Shown in pieces: positions 1 through 6,760 of a stretch of 13,022 bases of DNA; the first letter of the stretch is position 1, and each line of letters starts with the position of its first letter. The DNA comes from Treponema sp. GTDB lineage: Bacteria > Spirochaetota > Spirochaetia > Treponematales > Breznakiellaceae. The notes beneath the pieces were generated by a model. The model saw only the letters and a list, made by a program, of their open reading frames with translations. It was not told where the DNA came from and ran no database searches. Location of the stretch: contig JAISZE010000059.1 in NCBI GenBank assembly GCA_031269405.1, positions 1 through 13,022 of the forward strand, given 5' to 3'. Both the position numbers and the translations under genes were made by a program.

Positions 1-413
1 CCCTCCTTCCCCAGTCCCCCATAGTACCCTACCAATTCCGGGTCCGAGGGCAGTTGGATAAAACTCCCGTCCACGGCCATCAGCCTGAATCCCCGCCACT
101 TCTCCCATTCCTCATGGTATGAACCGGTTACACTCGCCTGAAACAATTCCTGGAGAGCCTCCCATTTGATCTTTTGCCGGGCGGCGCTGAAAGCTTGCTG
201 GCTCATATGGATATACGCTTTCCCTATTCGCGGGAAAAATCGTTCCAGCGCGTTTTGGGAGCTTGCTTTTACCATGCCTACTATGAAATAGATTAATTCC
301 GCAAAGGTCATTTTCTGTTTCCGGGTGAAGTCCTGGACCGTTTTCTGGCTCTCATCTCATAGGCTTTTTGTCTGAGCAATCCTATCAACGTTTCAACACA
401 GTTTTCCCCCCAT
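1..413 (-). pseudogene. IS4-type transposase, N-terminal part, frameshifted and cut by window edge
   Basis: Reading leftward from an ATG at 413-411, an AGGAGGG ribosome-binding site (419-425) sits at good spacing, but the start frame stops after six codons. Removing one G from the six-G run (406-411) opens a frame reading MGENCVETLIGLLRQKAYE and on to MRARKR. A second shift near 337-340 is then needed to enter the body frame, which reads DFTRKQKMTFAELIYF, then a stretch ending ALERFF, and later MAVDGSFIQLPSDPELVGYY. The VDGS motif matches the first catalytic Asp of IS4-family DDE transposases. Two compensating single-base changes point to a decayed gene or an assembly error. A shorter protein could start at the in-frame ATG at 311. 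The catalytic C-terminal half lies outside the window. Confidence 0.75.
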
Positions 414-418
414 GATTA

Positions 419-438
419 CCCTCCTGTTGGTTAGTATA
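419..438 (-). promoter_or_regulatory. Extended -10 promoter and ribosome-binding site of the transposase
   Basis: On the minus strand TGCTATACT gives an extended -10 (TATACT at 438-433 preceded by TGC). No good -35 is visible 17 bases upstream (CTCACC). AGGAGGG follows and precedes the ATG at 413 by a few bases. Signals this well preserved argue for a recently active insertion element rather than ancient debris. Confidence 0.45.
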
Positions 439-462
439 GCATAATTTTCAGCCTTGGTGAGC

Positions 463-654
463 TTAATTTGTTGACAGTGGGTTCCCTGGGAGGGTTCTGT
501 ACTCCAGTTCTTCGATTAGTTTGAGGTTTTTATCCTCCGTAAAATCATTTACCAGGTCTATGAAACAGCGGCGGATAGCGGTTTCATTAATGCTGCCGCC
601 GTAATCGATGATATTTTGAAGTTTTTTACGGTACTTATTGATACTGAGGTTCAT
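463..654 (-). pseudogene. N-terminal stub of a restriction-modification (type ISP-like) protein
   Basis: A 63-codon frame reading NKYRKKLQNIIDYGGSINE and then a segment ending LIEELEYRT resembles the very N-terminus of large type ISP or type I-like methyltransferase/helicase polypeptides, which start with a YxKKLxxIIxYGG stretch followed by an ExxIRxxF helix and a PELxY-type strand. The real proteins run to many hundreds of residues. Here the similarity ends after RTLPGNP and the frame stops at 463, just where the transposase leader begins. The simplest reading is that the insertion element truncated the gene, which has the same orientation. The rest may lie left of the window or be lost. The start is uncertain: the nearest purine-rich tract (AAGGGG) is about 16 bases before the ATG. 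The family call is from memory of the motif. Confidence 0.5.
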
Positions 655-897
655 TAGTGCCTGTATTTATCCCCTTCAAAACATATCACAGGGGAAACCC
701 TTTGTTAAGCGTAATCCGGCCCGGACAAGCACGGACTGGCCGCCATTTGAAGCGGCTGGGAGTTGTCGAGCAGGGTGTTTCGCAATTAGCCCATAAGTCA
801 GTGTATCACGAAACGGAAGCCGGTTGAATAGATAGGTACATACTGGATACTTCTATCTGATAGAACAAACATCAATAATATTGGCGGGTACATCGTG
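655..897. other. Gene-free stretch beside the insertion element
   Basis: No convincing gene. Two overlapping plus-strand frames are open from about 700 to 790-850 (one reads GQARTGRHLKRLGVVEQ, the other STDWPPFEAAGS), but neither has a start codon with a ribosome-binding site, and open GC-rich frames of this length occur by chance. CCGGACAAGC at 721-730 recurs at 9849-9858 in the other large intergenic gap. GTTTCG and CGAAAC (777-782 and 809-814) form a weak inverted repeat. Most likely degenerate or repeat-derived DNA. Confidence 0.4.
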
Positions 898-946
898 AAA
901 TAAAAGCGCCTGCCCTGTCCGGGAGGTCTCCTCCGGCAGGGCAGGC
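898..946 (-). terminator. Rho-independent terminator of the GST-ABC operon
   Basis: On the minus strand GCCTGCCCTG pairs perfectly with CAGGGCAGGC (937-946 with 908-917). The stem continues through CCGG pairs with a small bulge to a short loop, and GCTTTTATTT follows directly (907-898). It starts 20 bases after the stop of the binding-protein gene, exactly where the leftward operon should end. The apical part (916-936) matches the hairpin at 9835-9855 on the other strand in 20 of 21 bases. Confidence 0.85.
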
Positions 947-966
947 TGATTTAGCTGCAACAGCAC

Positions 967-1779
967 CTACTGGCTAATATCGCTGCCGAAGTACTTTATC
1001 GAGAGTTCCCGTAACTTGCCGCTGTCGATAAGCTTTTGGAACACAGCGTCAACTTCAGCTTTGAGTTTTTCACCCTCAGGGCTCCGGGGAAACACGAAAT
1101 AGGACTTGGGGTTTTGGAGTTTTTCCTGTTCCCCCTTGGGGAGCTCTACAAAATCAACCTCAATGCCGAATTCCCTGGTGCGCAGATTTTTGGACACCTC
1201 TTCGGTAATGCCGAAATCGGTAACGCCCTGGGAAATATCGATGTAGGTTTTGAGCGCGTCCTGCTGTACCCAGGTTACTTTGATGGGGTTAGAAGGATGG
1301 GCGGCGTTGAATTCTTCGACAAAAAGCTGCGGGAATGCGCCGTCAGGTTCTACCACCGTGGTTTTCCCCGCAAGGTCTTCAAAGCCTTTAATGCCGGTTC
1401 TGCCTTTGCGCACGATAAAGCCGGTGTTGTTGTAGATGTAGTGGTGCTCCGGGAAAATGTACTTTTCCGCCCGTTCCTGCCGCCAGGAAATGTTGTTCAC
1501 CCCGATTTGGTAGCGCCCTGAATCAAGGCCCACGAAAATGCTGGGGAATTCCGTCACCTCAATTGAGAACTCGTACTGGGGCAGCAGTTCCGCTACTGCG
1601 TGTATCACCGCCTGGTCGTAACCGTCAAGGCTGCCGTCTTCGTTGACCCAACCGTAAGGCGCAGGCATACCGGCTGTCCCAACCTGAATCACCGGTTTGC
1701 CCGAAGCGGCTTTCCGCCCTCCTGCAAAGACGCTTCCCCCAAGGGCCAGCACCACAAGAACTGTAAGTAATTTTTTCAT
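967..1779 (-). CDS. Polar amino acid ABC transporter, periplasmic substrate-binding protein
   Basis: A 270-residue extracellular solute-binding protein of family 3 (SBP_bac_3), which captures a polar amino acid in the periplasm and delivers it to the permease encoded upstream. Residues 1-19 form a signal peptide (KK, a hydrophobic core, then GSVFA before GG). No lipobox cysteine is present, so it should be a soluble periplasmic protein rather than a lipoprotein. GYD near residue 54 and the NNISWRQERAEKYIF segment correspond to the usual ligand-binding loop with its carboxylate-binding Arg. The later VTDFGITEEV carries Glu where many relatives have an Asp that holds the amino group. Start ATG 1779 is supported by AAGGAG six bases upstream. 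Last gene of the operon, 110 bases after the ATPase gene and followed by a terminator. The exact ligand (cystine, glutamine or a basic amino acid) cannot be read from the sequence. Confidence 0.9.
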   Translation of the reverse strand: MKKLLTVLVVLALGGSVFAGGRKAASGKPVIQVGTAGMPAPYGWVNEDGSLDGYDQAVIHAVAELLPQYEFSIEVTEFPSIFVGLDSGRYQIGVNNISWRQERAEKYIFPEHHYIYNNTGFIVRKGRTGIKGFEDLAGKTTVVEPDGAFPQLFVEEFNAAHPSNPIKVTWVQQDALKTYIDISQGVTDFGITEEVSKNLRTREFGIEVDFVELPKGEQEKLQNPKSYFVFPRSPEGEKLKAEVDAVFQKLIDSGKLRELSIKYFGSDISQ

Positions 1780-1824
1780 CCTTTTCTCCTTATCTTGATG
1801 AAATATAGAAATATAATAGAGTTA

Positions 1825-1846
1825 TTCCGAAACTCCGGTTTCCGAA
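1825..1846 (-). promoter_or_regulatory. Hairpin in the leader of the binding-protein gene
   Basis: Within the 110-base gap between the ATPase and binding-protein genes, the minus strand reads TTCGGAAAC, a CGGA loop, then GTTTCGGAA: a stem of eight pairs with one G-G mismatch. It is followed by AT-rich DNA but no T run, so it is not a clean terminator. Such intra-operon hairpins often mark RNA processing or stabilise the binding-protein message, which is needed in excess. That role is inference. Confidence 0.4.
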
Positions 1847-1889
1847 CAACTTCTGTTACCAATGCTAATGCCGCGCTTTTCTGTACTCC

Positions 1890-2642
1890 TCATATTGAAA
1901 AATCCCCAAAGGCCGAAATTCTGGAGATAAACTGTTTGGTCCGCTCCTCTTTGGGACAGGCGAAGATGTCACGGGGTTTTCCTTCTTCCAGAATTATGCC
2001 GCTGTCAAGAAATATCACATGGCTTGCAATATCGGCTATAAAACTCATTTCATGGGATACGATAATGAGGGTATGCCCTGCCTTGGCTATGTCCCTGATT
2101 ACCTGGAGCACCTCTCCTATCATCTCCGGGTCCAGGGCGGAAGTAGGCTCGTCAAAGAGGATTATACCCGGTTTAAGCGCCATGGACCTGGCAATGGCCA
2201 CCCGCTGTTGCTGGCCTCCTGAAAGTTCCGAAGGGTAGTAATCAATGCGGTCTTGAAGCCCTACTTTTACAAGACATTCCCTGGCAAGGTCCTTTGCCCC
2301 GGCTTTTTGCATCTTTTGCACTACAATAAGCCCTTCCATTACGTTTTCAAGCGCAGTCTTGTACTTGAAAAGGTTGAACTGCTGAAACACCATGGCCGTA
2401 TGCCGGCGCACCGAGAGGATTTCTTTTTGGCTTACCCGGGCCATGTCAAAATCAAGGTCCCTGAAGGAAAAGCGCCCTGCATCCGGTTTTTCCAAAAGGT
2501 TTACACAGCGCAGCAGTGTTGACTTTCCTGAACCCGAAGGCCCGATGATACCAACCACCTGTCCGGGCTTTACCAGGAGGTTTACTCCCTTGAGCACCTC
2601 ATTTTTGTGGAAACTCTTTTTTAGGCCTTCAATTTTAAGCAC
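1890..2642 (-). CDS. Polar amino acid ABC transporter, ATP-binding protein
   Basis: A 250-residue nucleotide-binding subunit of the HisP/GlnQ type, which hydrolyses ATP at the inner face of the membrane to power uptake. All motifs are intact: Walker A GPSGSGKST (34-42), Q-loop VFQQFNLF (Gln about 87), signature LSGGQQQ (140-146), Walker B IILFDEP (about 160-166), D-loop SALD and H-loop VSHE (His about 197). Length and order are typical of the family, whose members are usually 240-260 residues. The ATG at 2642 lies inside the end of the permease gene (8-base overlap), indicating translational coupling. It should form a dimer on the permease. Confidence 0.95.
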   Translation of the reverse strand: MLKIEGLKKSFHKNEVLKGVNLLVKPGQVVGIIGPSGSGKSTLLRCVNLLEKPDAGRFSFRDLDFDMARVSQKEILSVRRHTAMVFQQFNLFKYKTALENVMEGLIVVQKMQKAGAKDLARECLVKVGLQDRIDYYPSELSGGQQQRVAIARSMALKPGIILFDEPTSALDPEMIGEVLQVIRDIAKAGHTLIIVSHEMSFIADIASHVIFLDSGIILEEGKPRDIFACPKEERTKQFISRISAFGDFSI

Positions 2643-3396
2643 CGGATCGTTCCTTGGTTATGTTTTGCGCGGCCTTTACCGGTCCAAGCCGTTCATTGCG
2701 GCGCAGTTTTTTTTCCCATACACGGATCAGTGCGGCGAATACAGCCGTTACGATCCAGTACACGATTGCCAGGGTGATGTACATTTCAAAGAACCGGAAA
2801 TTTTTCGAAGCCAGCAGTTTTCCTGCAGCGGTCATTTCCACCACAGCGGTAACGAACACCAGGGATGTGCCCTTGATAAGGCCGATAAAAGAGTTTCCCA
2901 ATGAAGGCAGCGCCACTATTAACGCTTCAGGCAGGATGATCCGCCGCAGGGCCTGGGGCGTGGTCATGCCGATAGAGAGGGCAGCTTCCATCTGCCCTTT
3001 GTCCACAGACTCCAGTGCAGCTCGGATGCTTTCTGAAGAATAAGCCGCCTCGTTCAGGGAAAGGGCTACCAGGGCGAAGAGTACCGGCGCTATGCCGTTG
3101 ACGTTGAAACTGGTACCGTAGTAGCGGTTGACAGCCATAAGGATCATCGGAAGGCCGTAGTAGGTAAGGTAGAGCTGCACCAGCACCGGGGTGCCTCTGG
3201 TAAAGGAAACATAAAAACTCGCCAGGGGGCTTAGTATTTTTATCTTCCGTATTTTTATCAGCGCCACCAGGAATCCGATGATAACTGATCCCAGGAAGGA
3301 GATAAGGGCGATCTCCATGGTGATGGGAAGGTATTTGAGTATCCTGGGTATCTGGGTGAATACCAGGGGAAAGTCGAAGAGCTTGAGGTTGTTCAC
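2635..3396 (-). CDS. Polar amino acid ABC transporter, permease
   Basis: A 253-residue HisM/GlnP-type inner membrane permease with about five membrane helices, the first around residues 24-45. The family EAA loop that docks the ATPase is clear at about 134-165 (GQMEAALSIGMTTPQALRR, then ILPEA and ALPSLGN). RGTPVLVQLYLTYYGLP at about 67-83 is the other family hallmark. The start is GTG at 3396, with AGGGG six bases upstream overlapping the stop codon of the GST gene. An ATG two bases further upstream is out of frame and meets TGA at once. Only one permease gene is present, so the transporter is presumably a homodimer. Confidence 0.93.
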   Translation of the reverse strand: MNNLKLFDFPLVFTQIPRILKYLPITMEIALISFLGSVIIGFLVALIKIRKIKILSPLASFYVSFTRGTPVLVQLYLTYYGLPMILMAVNRYYGTSFNVNGIAPVLFALVALSLNEAAYSSESIRAALESVDKGQMEAALSIGMTTPQALRRIILPEALIVALPSLGNSFIGLIKGTSLVFVTAVVEMTAAGKLLASKNFRFFEMYITLAIVYWIVTAVFAALIRVWEKKLRRNERLGPVKAAQNITKERSGA

Positions 3397-3405
3397 ATCA
3401 GGCCC

Positions 3406-4380
3406 CTACGCAGCAGGGCCGAAACGGTCCCGGTCATGGGCTTCGTTCCAAATCGACGTATCAGGCCCCAGGCAGAGGATCTGGTAGGGATTGTTTCCAT
3501 GGGAACCGAGATGATACCCCCGCTTGATGCCGTCAAAGTCCGTGGTGCGGCTAAAGGACGGAATCCGGTAAAGATCCCTGGCATAGTTCCAAAGATTCGG
3601 AAAGTCAATGAGCCGGTTCCGGTTGCACCGGAACACCTGATGATACGCAATATCAAAGCGGGCCAAGGTAACCCAGAGGCGTATGTCGGAATCGGTAATA
3701 CTGCTGCCAAACAGGTAGCGGCTCTTTCCCAGCCGGGTTTCCAGAATATCCAACCGTTTGAAAAGGAGGCCGTAGTTCTTCTCGTACTCCTTCTGGCTCT
3801 CTGCAAAGCCGGCCTTGTACACCGCGTTATTAACCTCGTGAAACACCGCTTCGTTGAGCTCGTCAATGTCCTTGCGCAGATCTTCCGGGTAGAGATCGGG
3901 CGCCCCTTTCTTGTGGAAAGGCTTCCAGGCAGTTTCCCAGTAATTGCTCAGTTTAAAATAGTCGTTATTCACCACTTTGCCCGACGCAATGTCAATCACC
4001 GCAGGCACCGTGGCCCTGCCGGTGTACGCGGGATCCGCTTTCTCGTAAGCCTCGGAAAGGCGGTGTATTTTGAGTACCGGGTCCGCCCCCCCGGGGTCCA
4101 GGGCGAATTCCCAGCCGTTTTCTCCCCGTACAGGGTACACTTTTCCAATGCTGATAACCTGGGAACCTCCCGGTTCCCCTCCGGCCAGGCCCAGCAGATT
4201 CAGGACAATGAGCTGGCGGTGCGCCCAGGGGCAGACAGCGGACCAAATAAGCCGGTAACGGCCCGCCTCCACCGGAAGCTCCCCTGGTCCTGCTCCAAAG
4301 GGGGTGGTAAACCGGTTCTGCTGGCGTACAAAAGCGCCTTGAGCCGTAATTTCATGGGCCGATTCTGATGTGGCTACCAT
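3406..4380 (-). CDS. Glutathionyl-hydroquinone reductase-like (Xi-class) glutathione S-transferase
   Basis: About 324 residues, close to the length of E. coli YqjG. Enzymes of this family remove glutathione from glutathionyl-hydroquinones with an active-site cysteine. The order of motifs fits: FxRQQNRF near residue 17, RYRLIWSAVCPWAHRQLI (Cys 50 in CPWAH), and the C-terminal segments YLFGSSITDSDIRLWVTLAR, RFDIAYHQVFRCNRNR and DFPNLWNYARDLY. I chose ATG 4380 because GAGG lies nine bases before it. ATG 4386 is too close to that site, and ATG 4461 would add 27 residues with no family match. The gene is first in the operon, its stop nine bases before the permease start. Linking a GST to an amino-acid importer suggests a substrate related to sulphur or thiol metabolism (inference). 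Confidence 0.85.
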   Translation of the reverse strand: MVATSESAHEITAQGAFVRQQNRFTTPFGAGPGELPVEAGRYRLIWSAVCPWAHRQLIVLNLLGLAGGEPGGSQVISIGKVYPVRGENGWEFALDPGGADPVLKIHRLSEAYEKADPAYTGRATVPAVIDIASGKVVNNDYFKLSNYWETAWKPFHKKGAPDLYPEDLRKDIDELNEAVFHEVNNAVYKAGFAESQKEYEKNYGLLFKRLDILETRLGKSRYLFGSSITDSDIRLWVTLARFDIAYHQVFRCNRNRLIDFPNLWNYARDLYRIPSFSRTTDFDGIKRGYHLGSHGNNPYQILCLGPDTSIWNEAHDRDRFGPAA

Positions 4381-4506
4381 ATTCATCTTCCTCTTGTAAA
4401 TTCTTATAAATTGTATAATCTTACTAGGTAAAAGCTTATCTGTTATCGGACAGTTTGTCAATGATAAAATGTATAAAAACGGTAATCATGAGGGAGGCTG
4501 AAACGT
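4381..4506. promoter_or_regulatory. Divergent promoter region between GST operon and GNAT gene
   Basis: AT-rich 126-base gap between divergent genes. Leftward, TTGACA (4460-4455) is a perfect -35, but 17 bases on only a weak -10 (TAAGCT) is present. TATACAAT further on has no matching -35. Rightward, TATAAA (4472-4477) is a possible -10 with a poor -35. The inverted repeats CTGT-TATCGG-ACAG (4439-4452) and TTAC-TAG-GTAA lie between the genes and could be operators. AGGGAGG precedes the GNAT start by nine bases. Confidence 0.45.
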
Positions 4507-5136
4507 ATGGAATTCAGATTGATGGCTAAAGCTGATTTCGAGGGTGTTGTGGACCTTATGGTAAGGGTCTTCTTTCATTCCACCCTCTATACCTGGGCGG
4601 CAAGGGACGAAAAGGAACGGCTCAAAATCCTTAACGCCATGTTCCGCTTCAGGGTGGCGGGCTGGCTTGAGAGTTCCCTGGAAACCGAACTGGCCCTGGA
4701 GGAAGGGCGGATTGTTGCTTCCGCCACCTGGCACCCTCCACAGAATGAAAGCGCAAAACCCGGTAATGCCAGGCGTTCCATGGATGAGGTGTTCGCCGGC
4801 CTGGCCCCCGAGGTGGTGGAACGGTGGTCGCAATTCCGGCCTGTTATCGAGGCCCAGGAAAAAAACATTATCCAGCCCGCCTGGGAGCTTGCGCCTATCG
4901 CGGTACTCCCGGAAAAGCAGGGCAAAAAGATCGGCTCAGCCCTTATTACCAGGAAACTTGCCGCCCTGGACGCCGCGGGCCTTCCCTGTTACCTCTGTAC
5001 CCAGGACAGGATCAACCTTGCTATTTACGGTCGTTTCGGCTTCAGGAAGATTGAAGAGATATTGATTGCCCCAGGAGGGCCGGTGAGCTATACTATGGTA
5101 CGGGAAGCGCCAGCGCCGGTACTCTGTAAAGGCTGA
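4507..5136 (+). CDS. GNAT-family N-acetyltransferase
   Basis: A 209-residue cytoplasmic acetyltransferase that should transfer acetyl from acetyl-CoA to an unknown amine. Motif A is seen as PIAVLPEKQGKKIGSALI, with the pyrophosphate-binding Q138-G-K-K-I-G143 loop. Motif B follows as INLAIYGRFGF, where Tyr 174 is the usual general acid. The N-terminal half is less conserved and holds a WHPP segment found in some GNATs next to the active site. Start ATG 4507 has AGGGAGG at nine bases. The stop lies only 11 bases from the stop of the convergent HDOD gene. A tiny hairpin over the stop (AGGCT-GAG-AGCCT, 5130-5142) with a T-rich stretch from 5151 may act as terminator. The substrate cannot be predicted. 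Confidence 0.85.
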   Translation: MEFRLMAKADFEGVVDLMVRVFFHSTLYTWAARDEKERLKILNAMFRFRVAGWLESSLETELALEEGRIVASATWHPPQNESAKPGNARRSMDEVFAGLAPEVVERWSQFRPVIEAQEKNIIQPAWELAPIAVLPEKQGKKIGSALITRKLAALDAAGLPCYLCTQDRINLAIYGRFGFRKIEEILIAPGGPVSYTMVREAPAPVLCKG

Positions 5137-5147
5137 GAGCCTGCCCC

Positions 5148-6644
5148 TTACTTTTGGTTTTCTTTTTTGAAACCCGTGGAGAACCGTTCCAGAAGGCCTT
5201 CGACCTGTTTTTTGTTGTTAATGCCAAAGTTGTCCAGCACCGCAGGCTCGATCTGATCGAAGGTAATGTTGCCGGCTTCAAGCTCGCAGAACATGTTGGC
5301 CAGGTAAACAGTGTCCACCAAATCCCGGCGGGCCTGGGGCGCCGAAAGGGGATCGTGGTGGAAACGGATAGCCGTCACCAGACCTTCAGGGAAGTTCCAT
5401 TTTTCGGCGATAAGGGCGCCTATTTCGGCGTGGTTCATACCGGCTGACAGATCCTCGAAGGTGGAAGCAGGCAGGTTTTTTTCGCTGCAGAAGGTTTTTA
5501 TTTTGGTCAAAAGATCGGGGTGGACATTGGAGAAGATGATCTTCCCCATATCATGGAGGATGCCGCTTACGTACACATCGTCCAGGAGGTTCCGGTCTTT
5601 ACGGAAATTCCTGATGAGATTAAAGGCGTAAAAGGCGGTTTTGTAGGAATGTTCCCAGAGGGTCCGTTTGTCCGCCGTATCGTCGCCCAGTATTTTCTGG
5701 GTTCCGTATGAGTAGAGCAGGTTCTTGATACCCCGTATGCCGACCATCTTTACCGCTTCGGAAATGCTGTCTACTTTTTTAGCCAGCATATACTGGGCGG
5801 AGTTTACGATTTTAAGGAGATCTGCGGTAAGAGCCGGGTCCATGGAGATCTGCCGGGCTATATCGGTCATTTCCGAATTGGGGTCGCTGATGAGCTTCTG
5901 CACCATGAGTATGTTTTCCGGGAACTGGGGCAGGGTGTTTACATTGTTTACAATAGTATTGGAAAGGATCGAAAGATTCTCAACCTTGGTCTGATCCAGC
6001 GGGATGATTATCTTTGCGATAGTTTCCTTCTCGGTCCCCATGATGTCAAAACAGTCCTCGTCAAGGCCCATTTTCTTGAGCATGAGCACCATAATAACCA
6101 GGCCAAGGCCGGCGCCTTCGGAGTCGTCCAGGACCTGGGCCAGGGCGTCTTCCAGATTGGAGTACTGCCGGGACCGGGCCAGCTTGTCGTGGATGCGGAT
6201 TAACTCGGTTTTAGTAACCGCTACGTTATTCCGGACTTCAATATTGATGATGTTGTTCTTGATCTGAAGGATGAGTTTGATGTAAAGGCCCTTTTCTTTC
6301 TGGAGCTGAAGGTAATGGGCTATGTTGTTCAGCGTATTTTCCTTAAAGTTGGACATCCCTTCCTTGTAATCCTCGGGAACGGACAGATCCAGGCCGCGCT
6401 CAATAAAGTAAACCCGCTTGGTATTAGCTTTTTTGGCGTTTACCGCCAGCTCCTGGACGCAGTAGACAATGTAATCCTTGAGTTTTTCCTGATCCACTTG
6501 TTTTAAAAACACGGCAATAACTTGTTCGATGTAAATTTCGATTTCATGAGGGAGAGTAAAGGTTGTTATTGTCAAGGGAATACCCGACTGTATAGCTTTT
6601 TTTACTTTAACCTCGTCGACAACCAGTTCCCGGGTTCCAGACAT
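5148..6644 (-). CDS. GHKL ATPase-like domain fused to HDOD/HD signalling domain
   Basis: A 498-residue soluble signalling protein. Residues about 20-215 form a GHKL (histidine-kinase-type ATPase) domain: the N-box QELAVNAKKAN (64-74, Glu 65 and Asn 69) and the glycine-rich SEGAGLGL box (about 175-182) are intact, but there is no phosphoacceptor His helix, so it resembles anti-sigma-like ATPases more than a sensor kinase. Residues about 230-450 are an HDOD domain (NTLPQFPENI, then DPALTADLLKIVNSAQY). Unlike many HDOD proteins, it keeps a full set of HD ligands: His 331, His 364-Asp 365 in ILHDMGK, His 405 in NHAEIG, and the His-His pair at about 429-430. It has no receiver domain or membrane segment. 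ATG 6644 has AAGGA six bases upstream and an AT-rich promoter behind it. Probably a regulator with ATP binding and possible phosphohydrolase activity. Target unknown. Confidence 0.85.
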   Translation of the reverse strand: MSGTRELVVDEVKVKKAIQSGIPLTITTFTLPHEIEIYIEQVIAVFLKQVDQEKLKDYIVYCVQELAVNAKKANTKRVYFIERGLDLSVPEDYKEGMSNFKENTLNNIAHYLQLQKEKGLYIKLILQIKNNIINIEVRNNVAVTKTELIRIHDKLARSRQYSNLEDALAQVLDDSEGAGLGLVIMVLMLKKMGLDEDCFDIMGTEKETIAKIIIPLDQTKVENLSILSNTIVNNVNTLPQFPENILMVQKLISDPNSEMTDIARQISMDPALTADLLKIVNSAQYMLAKKVDSISEAVKMVGIRGIKNLLYSYGTQKILGDDTADKRTLWEHSYKTAFYAFNLIRNFRKDRNLLDDVYVSGILHDMGKIIFSNVHPDLLTKIKTFCSEKNLPASTFEDLSAGMNHAEIGALIAEKWNFPEGLVTAIRFHHDPLSAPQARRDLVDTVYLANMFCELEAGNITFDQIEPAVLDNFGINNKKQVEGLLERFSTGFKKENQK

Positions 6645-6679
6645 ATATGTTCCTTGCTATAAATTTTTTTCATCTATCT

Positions 6680-6709
6680 ATAATATAATAATATTATTCT
6701 TTAAGGCAA
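6680..6709 (-). promoter_or_regulatory. Probable promoter of the GHKL-HDOD gene
   Basis: Reading leftward, TTGCCT (6709-6704, four of six to consensus) is followed after 18 bases by TATTAT (6685-6680, five of six). A ribosome-binding site AAGGA lies just before the ATG. The 116-base gap is strongly AT-rich, so several other -10-like boxes exist, and this choice is tentative. Confidence 0.4.
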
Positions 6710-6745
6710 TAACCGGATTGTATAGATTATCGGCTTTTCCGGGTA

Positions 6746-6751
6746 TATACT
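6746..6751 (+). promoter_or_regulatory. Candidate -10 box for a leaderless transcript of the hydrolase gene
   Basis: TATACT ends nine bases before the ATG at 6761. With a normal -10 to start-site distance, transcription would begin within about three bases of the ATG, leaving no room for a ribosome-binding site, and none is seen. A good -35 at 16-18 bases is not evident, so the box is tentative. Confidence 0.35.
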
Positions 6752-6760
6752 TGCTCAAAA

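Noticed and set aside
655..897. Possible gene or attachment site next to the IS remnant
   Set aside because: No start signals, no tRNA-like or integrase-like sequence, and only weak inverted repeats.
3436..4368. Long open frame (310 codons) antisense to the GST gene
   Set aside because: It has no recognisable motifs or ribosome-binding site; the opposite strand carries a full, well-conserved GST family protein, so this is a shadow frame of GC-rich coding DNA.
4381..4461. Extra 27 residues on the GST from an ATG at 4461
   Set aside because: The extension has no family similarity, lies over the promoter region, and has no ribosome site, unlike ATG 4380.
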